DNA from: Endozoicomonas sp. SCSIO W0465 | Lineage (GTDB): Bacteria; Pseudomonadota; Gammaproteobacteria; Pseudomonadales; Endozoicomonadaceae | Direction of reading: 5' to 3' | Length of the DNA: 64,000 nt | Assembly (NCBI RefSeq): GCF_023716865.1 | Contig: NZ_CP092417.1 | Coordinates: forward strand, 3,512,001-3,576,000 | Part shown: positions 45,941 to 56,300 of the stretch, one piece after another | How positions within the stretch are numbered: position 1 is the first letter of the stretch | How the letters are laid out: every line of letters begins with the position of its first letter | The notes under the pieces: generated by a model | What the model saw: the letters and a program-made list of their open reading frames with translations, nothing else | What the model was told of the DNA's origin: nothing | The model's database searches: none | Position numbers and translations under genes: made by a program

Positions 45941-47563
45941 ATGAAGACATCAGAAGTAAAGCAGTCATCGTTACAAGTTGCTCCCAGCAGCTCTACTCTA
46001 CCACCAGCAAAATCTGAGGCTCTGCATTCAGCACCAGCAATAAAGCGGGAGCGGGCTATTTCGTATGCACGTTTCAGTTCTAGCCAGCAGCAAGCCACCT
46101 CCATAGAGCGTCAGCAAGCACAAGCCGAAAAGTACTGTTCTGACAATAATCTTGAACTATTGGATTCTATATCCGATCAAGGCATCTCTGCGTTTAAAGG
46201 CAAGAATTTAGACCCTGATGCTGCACTGGGTCAACTGCTTCAAATGATACAGTCTGGTGAAATACCAACCCCAGTTCACTTAATTGTAGAGTCCCTTGAC
46301 CGTCTATCCCGTCAAGCTGTAAACACAGTACTCCCTCTGTTCATGAACCTTATAAATGCCGGTGTAACAGTACATACACTAACTGACAGACAGGTATACT
46401 CAGTAGAGGCAATACAGGGTAACTGGACACAATTGATAGTTTCTCTCGCTGTAATGGCAAGGGCACATGATGAATCACTAGTTAAATCAGAAAGGCAAAA
46501 AGCCTACTGGAAAAGAGTATTTGATAGTAAAAAGGTTACTGGGGGACAGATACCAGCTTTCATGCACAAAACAGACTCAGGTATTGAGCTACACCCAGAA
46601 AGATGTAGTGCAGTCCTGAAAGTTATAGATATGTGCATTTCAGGTACAGGTATAAGAACAATTATTAAGCAGTTGAATGAACAAGAGATTCCAGCTTTTA
46701 CAAAATCTGGTAGATGGACAGTATCGTACATAGGTGTACTACTAAGGAACCCTGCCCTACTCGGCCATTATGCAAAAATTGATGATCGCCCGTATCCAGA
46801 GAAATGGAAACGTGACTTTCTCCCAGCACTTATTGATGAGGACAAATGGCATAAACTCCAAGCGTCACTGAACAAGAACAAGAAGAACAGAGGAGCAAGG
46901 GTCGTTGACCCATATGCAAATCTGCTGGTGGGTCTTAGTTTTTGCTCTTTATGTTCTGCCCCAATGCACCATCAGAAAACCAAAAACCAGATGGGCAAGG
47001 TTTTCTACTACATCCAATGTAGAGACTCATTAAGAGAAGGTACATGTCAGCGTGGTTCATTTAGGAAAACTGAAGTAGAGAGAGCATTATTCAAGGCTCT
47101 CGCAAAGCACATGCTCAGTACTGGCTACCAACATAAAGAAGTTATTGAAATACAAAATGAGCTTGATAAAGCTGACCAGCAGCTACAAGAAATACATGCT
47201 ATGCAGGGACGTATTACAGAGGCTCTTATGACTGCACCAGATGTTGCAGCCTTAGCGAACAAATTACAGGAGCTTCAGGTTCAAGCTGATGTCATAAGAC
47301 AGCATCAGCAGGACTTACAGAGTCAAATAGTCAATGTGCAAAAACAGAATGAAATCCAGCAAGGTTTAAAGACCAATGTTGCTAAAACCATGTTAAGCGC
47401 AAGGGACTCAAGGCAAGAAATAAGAGAACGTATCTTAACGTACATTGAGCGAGTGGACTTTAACTTCAATGACCTTGTGATGCATGTGCAGTACAAGAAC
47501 GGCAAGAAGGAGGATGTGAAGCTGGACTACCAGAAATTCAGGAGTAGGTTTTACAGTAGCTGA
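45941..47563 (+). CDS. Large serine recombinase (integrase)
   Basis: About 540 aa. The resolvase catalytic domain starts near residue 40 (AISYARFSSSQQ, with the nucleophile Ser in the FSSS run; LDRLSRQAV downstream). It is followed by the recombinase domain (about 190-290), a zinc ribbon with CSLCSAP and CRDSLREGTC (about 335-375), and a coiled coil (about 400-480). This is the layout of integrases that move islands and phages. Start is uncertain between ATG 45941 and GTG 45932. The N-terminal extension of about 35 residues before the catalytic domain is longer than usual. Confidence 0.9.
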   Translation: MKTSEVKQSSLQVAPSSSTLPPAKSEALHSAPAIKRERAISYARFSSSQQQATSIERQQAQAEKYCSDNNLELLDSISDQGISAFKGKNLDPDAALGQLLQMIQSGEIPTPVHLIVESLDRLSRQAVNTVLPLFMNLINAGVTVHTLTDRQVYSVEAIQGNWTQLIVSLAVMARAHDESLVKSERQKAYWKRVFDSKKVTGGQIPAFMHKTDSGIELHPERCSAVLKVIDMCISGTGIRTIIKQLNEQEIPAFTKSGRWTVSYIGVLLRNPALLGHYAKIDDRPYPEKWKRDFLPALIDEDKWHKLQASLNKNKKNRGARVVDPYANLLVGLSFCSLCSAPMHHQKTKNQMGKVFYYIQCRDSLREGTCQRGSFRKTEVERALFKALAKHMLSTGYQHKEVIEIQNELDKADQQLQEIHAMQGRITEALMTAPDVAALANKLQELQVQADVIRQHQQDLQSQIVNVQKQNEIQQGLKTNVAKTMLSARDSRQEIRERILTYIERVDFNFNDLVMHVQYKNGKKEDVKLDYQKFRSRFYSS

Positions 47564-47742
47564 CTTTAAATGTACCTGAGCCCGATGAATATCGGGCTAA
47601 GTATGCTGTAAACGGTACGTAATCTTTCTTAGCTGACATGTACCAATATGTCGATTAGATTAAAGCCCCGCACTTCAGTTGATCAGAACCAATGATCACA
47701 GACTAACCCATAGAATATAGATATACACCTCCTTCAGCTACT

Positions 47743-48684
47743 ATGACAAAATCACATAGATTACATCCCTTTTTTGCCTTATTACTCTGCTTTGCTTCAG
47801 CTGAAGTTTTTGCTGCCATCCCTGCCAACTCGCACTACACACAGTTTACACACCAAGGTTGGACATGTGATAGAGGCTACTACCAACTAGGAAATCAGTG
47901 TAAAGCTGTAGTACTCCCTAAGAATGCAAAAATAGATGTATATGGAAGCGGCTGGGTATGTGAGCGGGGATACAGGAGAGATGGAAATCAATGCAGACGT
48001 GTAGTTCTGCCTCAAAACGCAAAAATAGATGTATATGGAAGTGGCTGGGTATGTGAGCGGGGATACAGGAGAGATGGAAATCAATGTACCCGTGTAGTTC
48101 TGCCTCAAAACGCAAAAATAGATGTGTATGGAAGCGGCTGGGTATGTGAGCGGGGATACCGTAGACAAAATAACCAATGCGTTCGTGTAGTTCTGCCTCA
48201 AAACGCAAAGATTGATGTATACGGAAGTGGCTGGGTATGTGAGCGGGGATACAGGAGAGATGGAAATCAATGTACCCGTGTAGTTCTGCCTCAAAACGCA
48301 AAGATTGATGTATACGGAAGTGGCTGGGTATGTGACAGAGGTTTTGAAAGAAATGGCAACCAGTGCATAGCAATAAAAATTCCAGTTAATGCGAAACTTA
48401 ACGGCCTTGGTAATGGTTGGATCTGTAATTACGGATATGTAAAACGGGGACAAAGCTGCTTACATGCATCATACGCAACTGACAATGAGATCAGGCAGCT
48501 CATCATACAAAACTCAATTATGGGGTATCCCGGCAACTGTCCATGTCCATACTTCTCTGACAGTGCTGGTAGAAGTTGTGGAGGTAGAAGTGCATACAGT
48601 CGATCTGGTGGTTATGCGCCACTCTGTTATAACTCTGACATTTCAGATCAACAGGTTATAAACTTCCGTAGCCAGTTGAAATAG
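47743..48684 (+). CDS. Secreted Cys-repeat protein
   Basis: A 313-aa protein with a signal peptide (FFALLLCFASAEVFAA). It carries six to seven copies of a 29-residue repeat, consensus LPQNAKIDVYGSGWVCERGY then RRDGNQC, each with two Cys. The C-terminal domain (about 240-313) has CPCPYFSDSAGRSCGGRSAYSR and APLCYNSDISD, a small Cys-rich module I have seen in other island or phage proteins without known function. The repeats look like EGF-style disulfide units, suggesting an adhesin or shield. Long open frames on the opposite strand are a by-product of the repeats. Confidence 0.75.
   Translation: MTKSHRLHPFFALLLCFASAEVFAAIPANSHYTQFTHQGWTCDRGYYQLGNQCKAVVLPKNAKIDVYGSGWVCERGYRRDGNQCRRVVLPQNAKIDVYGSGWVCERGYRRDGNQCTRVVLPQNAKIDVYGSGWVCERGYRRQNNQCVRVVLPQNAKIDVYGSGWVCERGYRRDGNQCTRVVLPQNAKIDVYGSGWVCDRGFERNGNQCIAIKIPVNAKLNGLGNGWICNYGYVKRGQSCLHASYATDNEIRQLIIQNSIMGYPGNCPCPYFSDSAGRSCGGRSAYSRSGGYAPLCYNSDISDQQVINFRSQLK
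47911..48340 (+). repeat. 87-bp tandem repeats within the secreted protein gene
   Basis: Five near-identical 87-bp units (for example the block starting GATGTATATGGAAG(C/T)GGCTGG) encode the 29-aa repeat. The central units differ by only a few bases, which implies recent expansion or gene conversion. Unit number probably varies between strains. Confidence 0.85.
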
Positions 48685-48796
48685 CTGTACCCCTGCCTGA
48701 CATGGAGGTCAGGCAATTACTGTTTTATATGCAATATAGAAATTATTTCTTGTATATTCTGTGCTGTAGCTCTTGGTACATCGGATGTATTGATCA

Positions 48797-49294
48797 ATGA
48801 AGAAAACCAAAAAGCAGCCCAAAAACCCATTCGCCTTCACCAAGTCAGGCAAAGCAATAACTATTGAAGACCCTATAGTACATTCAGAGGAGTTATACGA
48901 CTCCCCTGCCCTGCAAGCTCGCCTCTATCCAGTAGCTATCAGACCTGATAGCAATGTTGGATCACATTTCAGGTTAGAAGATAGTACTCATGCAGCACGA
49001 GGTGAGGAAGGACACCTTGATGCTACTGACAGGCATATTCAAGAACAGATTAGGTACAGAGATAAGGGTTACGTTCTTGAAGAAACAATGCTATTCACAG
49101 ACGGTTCAAAGTATGTGCTTGACTGCTATAACCCTGAAACTCAACACATAGTTGAGGTCGTTGACAATCACGATGATATAGCAAAGGCAAGAGTACTCAA
49201 GGCACTGGGTTTTAAGGTGACATGGCATTTCGTTTCGAACAAAAAGTACTCAAAGGCTTATACACGCTACGGGGAAGTAATCTGTGACTATTAA
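48797..49294 (+). CDS. Hypothetical protein, possible nuclease fold
   Basis: A 165-aa protein that I cannot name. The C-terminal half has KYVLDCYNPETQHIVEVVDNHDD then KARVLKALGFKVTWHFV. The D-x(n)-E-x-V spacing on predicted strands recalls PD-(D/E)xK nucleases such as CoiA, but the Lys is not in the usual place. The N-terminus is basic and Pro-rich. It overlaps the start of the coiled-coil gene by 11 bp, so the two are probably translated together. Confidence 0.5.
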   Translation: MKKTKKQPKNPFAFTKSGKAITIEDPIVHSEELYDSPALQARLYPVAIRPDSNVGSHFRLEDSTHAARGEEGHLDATDRHIQEQIRYRDKGYVLEETMLFTDGSKYVLDCYNPETQHIVEVVDNHDDIAKARVLKALGFKVTWHFVSNKKYSKAYTRYGEVICDY

Positions 49295-49736
49295 GTTAAC
49301 ACTAGAGCAAGAGGCACATGCAGTAGCAGAAATCAAAGCTGATGAGCTTAGAAGTAAAAAGGAAATACAGGAGAAAAAGGACAAGCTCTTAGAAGAAATA
49401 GAGAATTTAGAGCTGATAAAGACCATGAAATCCAAGGAAATATCAGACTATTACGCGAAAATTAAAAATCTCAGAGGAGTCCATGACAAGCTAAAAATTG
49501 CCTCTAAATCATTGGCAGTTTATGAGAGAGATGCAAGTGCACTAGAGCACAAGCTTAAGAGGATGAAAACAGAGGAAAGTGACCTTCAAGAAAATGTACG
49601 ACACCTTCGTAGTGAGATGGACAGGTTAACTCTGATCAAGAAAAAAGCGAAGCACTGGGCACGTAACAACGGGATATCTCTCGAAGAGATTGCTCATTCA
49701 AAGCTTCTAATGGATCACCAGAAGTCACTTCAGGAA

Positions 49737-51463
49737 GTAATTTCTCAAAAAGTGCTGGAAGCAGGATAATTTCGGTCAGTCGTCTATCCTCTCACCATGG
49801 CTTTTCTAGAACACCAGCAGTTACAACCTGAAGATCTACTGAGATTCATCACTCAGCAGCAAGAGCAGATCATTCAGCTCAAAGAGCAGATAGAATTGCT
49901 TGAAGCAGAGATTCGTCGTCTAAAAAAACTGCCCGCAAAGCCTGACATCAAACCAAACACCAAACCTCCCGATGATGACACCGGCAGCCCTGATGGAGAT
50001 CCATCCGCTCCTGAGGGTAACGATGGAGCCAGCCCAGACACCTCGTCAAAGCAGAAGGTTAAGAAGCCCAACGAGAAAACCAGAAAGCAGCGTAAACAGC
50101 CCCGAAAGCCATCGGCGGAAAAATCCATACCCATTGCTGCCACTGATGTTCCGGAGGGATCAATCAGGAATGGAACCACCCCTTTTCATGTTCAGGAACT
50201 GACAATACAAACATCCAGTATTGAATATCTTTTAGAGCAATGGGTGACACCCGATGGACAAACCATTACGGCCAAACCGCCAGCCAGCCTTCATGGACAT
50301 CATTACGGGCCAATGCTGCAGGCCTACGTTCTGCACCAGTATCATGGTTGCTCCGTTACCCAGCCAGAACTGCTGGACTGGCTATGGGACATTGGAATCT
50401 CTATTTCCAGCGGGGAACTCAGCCAGCTTCTGACGAAAGGACACGAGCAGTTCCATGCTGAGAAAGATGAGCTGTTGACTACAGGTATTCGCTGTTCAAG
50501 TTATATCCAGACAGACGACACGGGAACAAGGCATAAGGGGAAGAACGGTTACTGCACCATCATCAATAACGAGTCCTTTGCCTGGTTCGAGAGCACAGAC
50601 AGCAAAAGCCGGGAAAATTTCGTAAGCCTACTGCACCGCCCATGGTCAACTTACACGTTCACCGACGATGCCTTGATCTATCTGGAAAAACTGGATTACC
50701 CCAAAAAGTGGCTACGCGTTCTTAATCCATACAGAGGCGTCACCTTCCTGAGCCATGAAGCCTGGGAAGAATGTATGAAAGACCTGAGACTAACTGGTAG
50801 ACGGCGCCAGCAGGCCAGTGAAGCCATGATTTATGGCAGCCTGATACAGCATGGAGCAGGACATCTTACCACCTTCAGTGATGGGGCAAGGCAGTTCGAC
50901 GTTTTCAAACACAGCCAGTGCTGGATACATGCAGAGCGAGGGCTGGCAAAAGTTCATCCGGTCAATGATCAGCAGGCCATGGCTCAGAAATGGCTTCGGA
51001 CATGGTTCTGGGCCATTTACGATGACCTTAAAGACTTCAAGACAGAGCCAACTGAAAAAAAGGCAATAAAAGTACGACAGGGGTTCCAGGCGCTGATCCA
51101 AACCCAAACGTGCAGTGGGCTTCTTCAGGATGCTCTGTCAGGGTTGGCTGTAATCAAGGAAGAGCTATTACTGGTTCTGGATGACCCGAGCTTACCGCTG
51201 CACAACAACCTGAGCGAGAGTCAGATACGAGAATATGTTAAACGACGAAAGATCAGTAGTGGGACGCGAAGCGATTTGGGGCGGCAATGTCGCGACACCT
51301 TTGCCAGCCTGAAAAAAACGTGTCGCCTGTATGGTCTCTCTTTTTGGGATTATCTGAAAAGCCGACTAATGGGCGATGGGTTATTTCCGAGATTGAGTAA
51401 CCTGATTGAGGAGGCTTCACGTCATCTTCCGTGTGGTGCTGCCAGCAGTTTTTGAGAAATTAC
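49737..51463. mobile_element. IS66-family insertion sequence, single-ORF type
   Basis: 1727 bp. The left end is GTAATTTCTCAAAAAGTGCTGG and the right end on the other strand is GTAATTTCTCAAAAACTGCTGG. An 8-bp duplication TTCAGGAA flanks it (49729-49736 and 51464-51471), the IS66 target size. It has no tnpA/tnpB accessory genes, only the large transposase. Confidence 0.9.
49797..51455 (+). CDS. IS66-family transposase (TnpC type)
   Basis: A 552-aa protein: an N-terminal leucine-zipper region (LLRFITQQQEQIIQLKEQIELLEAE split over residues 15-40), a Lys/Pro-rich linker, and the DDE domain with QTDDTGTRHKGKNGY, CWIHAERGL and LSESQIREYVKRRKISSG near the C-terminus. The frame is intact, so the element may be active. 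Lack of partner ORFs fits the ISBst12-like branch. Confidence 0.9.
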   Translation: MAFLEHQQLQPEDLLRFITQQQEQIIQLKEQIELLEAEIRRLKKLPAKPDIKPNTKPPDDDTGSPDGDPSAPEGNDGASPDTSSKQKVKKPNEKTRKQRKQPRKPSAEKSIPIAATDVPEGSIRNGTTPFHVQELTIQTSSIEYLLEQWVTPDGQTITAKPPASLHGHHYGPMLQAYVLHQYHGCSVTQPELLDWLWDIGISISSGELSQLLTKGHEQFHAEKDELLTTGIRCSSYIQTDDTGTRHKGKNGYCTIINNESFAWFESTDSKSRENFVSLLHRPWSTYTFTDDALIYLEKLDYPKKWLRVLNPYRGVTFLSHEAWEECMKDLRLTGRRRQQASEAMIYGSLIQHGAGHLTTFSDGARQFDVFKHSQCWIHAERGLAKVHPVNDQQAMAQKWLRTWFWAIYDDLKDFKTEPTEKKAIKVRQGFQALIQTQTCSGLLQDALSGLAVIKEELLLVLDDPSLPLHNNLSESQIREYVKRRKISSGTRSDLGRQCRDTFASLKKTCRLYGLSFWDYLKSRLMGDGLFPRLSNLIEEASRHLPCGAASSF

Positions 51464-51658
51464 TTCAGGAAGTACTTGATAACCTTGAGGTTAAAATAAA
51501 TGAGAAAACAAGGGTGCTTGAGCAGATAGGTAATGAGATAGATATGTACTGGGCTCAGAAAGAGCAACTCAGGCAACAGGTTCGAGCACTAAAAGACAGC
51601 TCTTAAAGCATATACAGAGACTAGGGTTAACCCTGTCTGTATTACATTTTAACATTTT

Positions 51659-52345
51659 TTACGTGAGCAACTTTGATTGCTCCTCTATTCGCTTAATAAG
51701 CAGCATAACAGTGACATGTGACCATTCACCGCCTCTAGTAGTTTTGATTTGCATAGCGTTTAACTGATCTGCTATGTATTGGAGCGTTTTTCCTGCTGAC
51801 CTGAGTGGCTGGACTATACCTTTTAACTGTTCAGCCTTTGCATTGGCTTTATTTGATCTGGTTGTACTGGCCTGCTTTATTGCTTTATCCCTGTTATTGT
51901 GAAAATTGGCTTCATTGCCCAGTTTATAACCTTGAGCCTTCTTTGCCTGAAGTGCCTGCTTAGTACGTAAACTAATGAAATCCCTTTCTTGCTCTGCCAG
52001 TGCTGCGTATAAATGAATCTGAAACTTATCCGCTTGTGGCATACAGGCAACTTTCAGGTCTACTTGTTTTATCAGCCCTGCTATTGTCTCAACATCACGT
52101 GAAATACGGTCAAGTTTTGCCACCAGCAAAACAGCCCCTTTTTCCTTACACAATTTGAGGGCTTGCTGATAACCATCCCTGTCTGTGGTTTTACCTGATT
52201 CCACATCTGTAAATTCTGCCAGCACTTCATGATGTACTGCATAATGTTTTAGGTACAGGTCTATGTCCCTCTGCTGTGCTTCGAGACCTAACCCTGATTT
52301 TCCCTGTTCTTTGGTACTGACCCTCTTGTAAGTACAAATACGCAT
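51659..52345 (-). CDS. Small serine recombinase (resolvase/invertase type)
   Basis: A 228-aa protein. The catalytic domain has YKRVSTKEQGKSGLGLEAQQ (nucleophile Ser10) and LLVAKLDRISRDV. The C-terminal part (about 150-228) holds a helix-turn-helix (TLQYIADQLNAMQIKTTRGG). Members resolve transposons or invert DNA segments. No inverted repeats flanking an invertible segment were recognised near it. Its 262-bp upstream interval also serves the divergent gene at 52608; no operator was identified there. Confidence 0.88.
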   Translation of the reverse strand: MRICTYKRVSTKEQGKSGLGLEAQQRDIDLYLKHYAVHHEVLAEFTDVESGKTTDRDGYQQALKLCKEKGAVLLVAKLDRISRDVETIAGLIKQVDLKVACMPQADKFQIHLYAALAEQERDFISLRTKQALQAKKAQGYKLGNEANFHNNRDKAIKQASTTRSNKANAKAEQLKGIVQPLRSAGKTLQYIADQLNAMQIKTTRGGEWSHVTVMLLIKRIEEQSKLLT

Positions 52346-52607
52346 CTAAACACCTAATGTAAAATAACAGTACGACCGTTCTAGTAAATTACATTTTGCC
52401 TTCATACACGACATCGCTCAAATATCACCCAACGATGATCATTATTTTGTACATTTTGTATAGTGCAGTGAGTGTTAGCCTTAATGAGCTTGTAGTAAGA
52501 CGCCCCCATATAGGAGAATGAACAAATCAGTAGATAGCGGCAATTGCAGTGTATCAAAGGCATATACCCTCTGACGTGCATAATGCTAAACGAAGTACGA
52601 GTAGAGT

Positions 52608-52901
52608 ATGAATATTCAGCAAATGAAAGAAATGCTTAGTGGTAACTTCGACGTTAAGGATGCCATTGATGACTTGACCACAGATGTAGAGGAACTACTT
52701 GCTGACGTGAAGAGTATAAAAAAAGAGCAGGAAAACCATACAATTCTATTACGTGGAATCCTAAATGCTCTAGAGGGTCATGATGAGACCATCAAGCAGA
52801 TAATCACTTTACTACTTCATGAGAAATATAGTGCTAATCATGCTGAAAAACGTATAGATGAAATAACTGAAATACTGGGAGTATTGATAGACACCCCATA
52901 A
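52608..52901 (+). CDS. Small acidic coiled-coil protein
   Basis: A 97-aa protein that I do not recognise. It is almost wholly helical, with an acidic first half (DVKDAIDDLTTDVEELLADVKSI) and a heptad-like second half ending ITEILGVLIDTP. It may oligomerise. It lies 128 bp upstream of the 120-aa/PIN gene pair on the same strand and could be part of that unit. Confidence 0.5.
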   Translation: MNIQQMKEMLSGNFDVKDAIDDLTTDVEELLADVKSIKKEQENHTILLRGILNALEGHDETIKQIITLLLHEKYSANHAEKRIDEITEILGVLIDTP

Positions 52902-53029
52902 TTCAGTAGTAAAAATTGGACCTAATACACCAATAGCGGATATTACCTACTACCAGCGTCAGCCCTCCACTTGTGCCCCCTGCCTGCACTATAGGACAAT
53001 AATACTAATACACTAGTGCGAGTAAGATC

Positions 53030-53392
53030 ATGGCAAATTTCTACAACAATACATTCAATGGAAGTGTCCAGATAAACGAAGGTAGTGGTACACAGGTAAA
53101 CAACAGTGGTATTTCAGCAGAGGAAGTTCTACAGCTCCTTCAAGCTCTTCAAGAGCAATTAGTACAACTCCCTGCTAGAGACGAGCATACTGAAAGCCTT
53201 CAGAAGATTGTAGATGATGCCCATTCTACACTCGCCAGCTCCTCATCATCAGATAGCCCTGGAGTTATCAGCACCTTTGTAGGAAAACTACAAAGTTGGG
53301 TTGAAACAGCACAAACAGTGGTAGGCACTTCACAGGAAGCTCATGCCCTGTACACATCAGTAACTGAACTATTGGGTACTCTCGGTGGTTGA
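53030..53392 (+). CDS. 120-aa partner of the TPR/PIN protein, shared N-terminal motif
   Basis: Unknown family. The first 23 residues (MANFYNNTFNGSVQINEGSG...) share the pattern F-x-NNTF-(N/D)-G-x(4)-I with the N-terminus of the next protein. A helical segment (EEVLQLLQALQEQL), a Ser-rich linker (ASSSSSDSP) and a C-terminal helical region (about 80-120) follow. The gene overlaps the next by 8 bp, so they are translationally coupled. Short N-terminal motifs shared between neighbours often mediate homotypic assembly in bacterial immune pairs; that is the working inference here. Confidence 0.6.
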   Translation: MANFYNNTFNGSVQINEGSGTQVNNSGISAEEVLQLLQALQEQLVQLPARDEHTESLQKIVDDAHSTLASSSSSDSPGVISTFVGKLQSWVETAQTVVGTSQEAHALYTSVTELLGTLGG

Positions 53393-56300
53393 TTTTACTA
53401 ATAACACCTTCGATGGCAAAACTACGATTTACGAAAACCCTCAGGGGAAGGTAGAAGAGCACCTATCATTTGAGAACTTCAGCGGAGAGTTCAAAAAGAC
53501 AGATATAACTGTATACAAAGATGTACAAAAAATAGTCCCTAAAAACATCTCAGAAGAGCTTCTGGCTGACTTTCTTACGGCATTTGTTCGCAACGATTGG
53601 GATCAAGCACATAAACATATCAAGCCTCTAGTAAACCTAGAAACCTTCTGTAGCTTTGACCCTAAAAGAAGAAAGTCTATTGGTAATACTTACTTGAACT
53701 TTTGCTGGATTCGTAAGAATCATGCAGAGGCACAGGATTGGTACTCTTCGCTCCCCGATGAAATACAACTAGTTACTGAGTTTCGGGTATGGAAAACGCT
53801 GATTGACCGTGATTCTAACAGTGCAAATGATGCTGATGTAACTGATACATTGAAGGCATTCTTTTTACTGGAGAAAAGTAACCCTACTGTACTATCAGTA
53901 TTGATGGAGTCTGGGGTTGACGAGCTTCAAAACTCCGCAGCAGAAGTCCTTAGAACATGGCTTGAGGATAATGAGAAGACCTCAAATTCTGATAATTATT
54001 ATGCATTTACATGTCTAGCAGAGTATGAGTCCGAAAAGCAAAACTTTGAGCAGGCCAGAAAAACATTAGATGCCATAAGGCATCACACAGAAGAAGGTGT
54101 CTATAACAGCCTGAAATTCAGACTATTTTACGCTCAAATCAACTTAACAGAAATTACAAGCAATCCATCCCTGATTGAGTGTATTCACCTGCCTATATCA
54201 TTATATGCTCCCTTACGAGCAATAGAAGATGAAGTACAGGATATAGTCCAAAAATATAGAGAACTTAGTTTTCATCAAGTCAATGCACTAGACACGCTTG
54301 CAGTTATTAAGTCTCTACTGTACAAGCCAGAAGAAGCACTTGAGATATACAAAGACCTTGAAGTAAAAGAACTTCCTACAGAAATAATCACACATGTTCT
54401 GGGATGTTATCAGGAAGTCAATGACTATGAAGCGATTGTAAATGTCATTGAAAGTTTATCTGAAGAAAAGCAGTCCAAGCTGAACAACTACTGGACACTA
54501 GCCTTAATAAGTCTTGGAAGGTGGGACAAGGCAGTTGAGGTCTGCCCTCTAGATGCTCCAGAACGAAAGCTCATTGATCCAGAACTAACAATGAATCTGG
54601 AGGATATTGATGACCTCTATTACTCAATGCAAATGGCTTATCATAAGTACAATGCAGCTGATGATGATGAGGTGAAAAAGTCATCAAGCATTGAGTTCCT
54701 ACTAGGTTTAGCCCCTCAAAAGCTCAGATATCGAATCACAAGAGCATACTATCTGTTCCAGTGTGAGCAAGCCGAGCTAGCAATAGAGCTATACGAAGAA
54801 ATTTTTACTGAAGTTGGTGCAGGATATGGTCGTGCATTTGCTGATTTCATGTATGCACTTCTACAGACGAATCTAAGGAAGCGCACTGATTTTTGGTTCA
54901 GCAAATTCAGTAATGAAGCACCGCTTGAGGCATATATGCCTCTTAAGCACCATCACCTAACTTTTATACAGATTACCAAGAATATCACTGCATTTAAGAA
55001 GGAGATTGAAAAAACCATCGGGAAAATCCCCGAAAAGTACGCATTGCCGTATCGTACTAGATGGATGCAGGCAACTCTTCAGCATAAAAACTGGAAGCAA
55101 CAGGTACAGGATAAAGTACAAAAATGGGGACTCTGGCCAGAGGGAAGGTTGAATGACCAACTCGATTACTTGCGTGTAGTCTCTCATTGTTTGGAGCCTG
55201 AGCAAGTACTTCCTGAGTGGTATAAACAAGTCCTTGAGCAACCACGAGAAGCAGACCTTCTAGAGAACTACATCTTATACATCCTCAGCCTGCACGGAAG
55301 AAATGCAGCTTTTGATTGGACATACACTGGGGATGTTGTACAAGATAAATGTGCTGTTGAGCTGAGTAACGGAGAAATTCTAGTTTTTGATACAGCTGCA
55401 TCAAAAATTTCAAGGGTTAATGACGTAAATAGCTCTGAGATTCGATATGCTCAGAACTTCATAGGAAAGTCTGTTGGTGACACTGTTTCCGGTAATTTAA
55501 CAATACAAGCTATCTACTCCCCTTACCTCTGGGCATATAAGTACGCTGAAAAGCAACTACCTAAGTATAAAGATAGTGATCGTTTTCATCAGATATCACT
55601 ACCTGAAAATGGTACACCTGAAGAAATGATTGCTCCTCTAATGGAATTACTGAAGCAGAAAGCTGACTACATTGCAGGAATAGAGCAAAATATTTTTGAT
55701 AGAAAATTGCCTTATCTGACTGTTATGGGGCATATAGCTAATAATGTACAGGCATGGAATACCTTCTTAACCAAGGACACAGATCAGCGTTTTGGATTCA
55801 GCTACAGCGTTGACCAGAACCTGCTTTATTCACTGAAAGATAAGACTATAGCTGTACTAGATATAACTGTTCTAGTAGGTTTAGGAATACTTTATGGAAA
55901 GCCAAACCTAATTCCAAAGCTCTGGCCTAAAGTTTCTGCTGTTTCAGTCGCTATTCAGCAAATCTTTTACGATAGGGAAGAAGCTAAAAGTATTCAGCCT
56001 AATAACATGACTATGGGCTGGGATAGGACTCTCAATGCACCAACAAAGTCTTCACACAGTGAAGAGTCAATACAGAAGCATATTGCGAACTGTTCAGCAA
56101 TCATAGAAGCCTATGATGAGCATAAGATTACACCTATAGACTCTGTACCAGCTCAGGAAATCACTGGTTCCGACAAAAAACTCATAGAAATACTTGAAGC
56201 AAGCTCAAGGGATAGTCTTCTCGCATGTTATGGGCACGAGGATCGTTTTTTTGTTACAGATGACCCTAACTTGGCATCACTTTCACTGAGGATAGGTATT

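Larger units (their letters stand above)
49284..51606 (+). pseudogene. Coiled-coil protein gene split by an IS66 element
   Basis: Pieces 49284-49736 and 51472-51606 join in frame to give 195 aa, nearly all predicted coiled coil (heptads of Leu, Lys and Glu, for example KKEIQEKKDKLLEEIENLEL). Today it stops at 49769 after about 11 altered residues. The start is a GTG with GGGAAG six bases upstream. The function is unknown. Its overlap with the upstream nuclease-like gene suggests a two-protein unit that the IS has partly disabled. Confidence 0.75.

Noticed and set aside
45913..46104. Minus-strand frame over the recombinase start as the missing part of cobB
   Set aside because: It shows no sirtuin motif; sirtuin similarity ends at 45886.
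47911..48340. 87-bp direct repeats as a CRISPR array
   Set aside because: Repeats are contiguous without spacers and encode a continuous protein repeat.
47887..48453. Long open frames opposite the Cys-repeat gene
   Set aside because: They arise from the 87-bp periodicity; products are low-complexity and have no start signals.
49874..50179. Minus-strand frame within IS66
   Set aside because: A shadow of the Pro/Lys-rich linker of the transposase, with Ser/Gly/Phe-rich composition and no ribosome-binding site.
51659..52345. Resolvase as a phase-switch invertase
   Set aside because: No pair of inverted repeats flanking a promoter or gene segment was found nearby.
53030..53110. RHIM-type amyloid motif in the shared N-terminal tag
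   Set aside because: VQI is present in one protein but the following Gly-x-x-Asn core is not, and the partner lacks it; not enough for a call.
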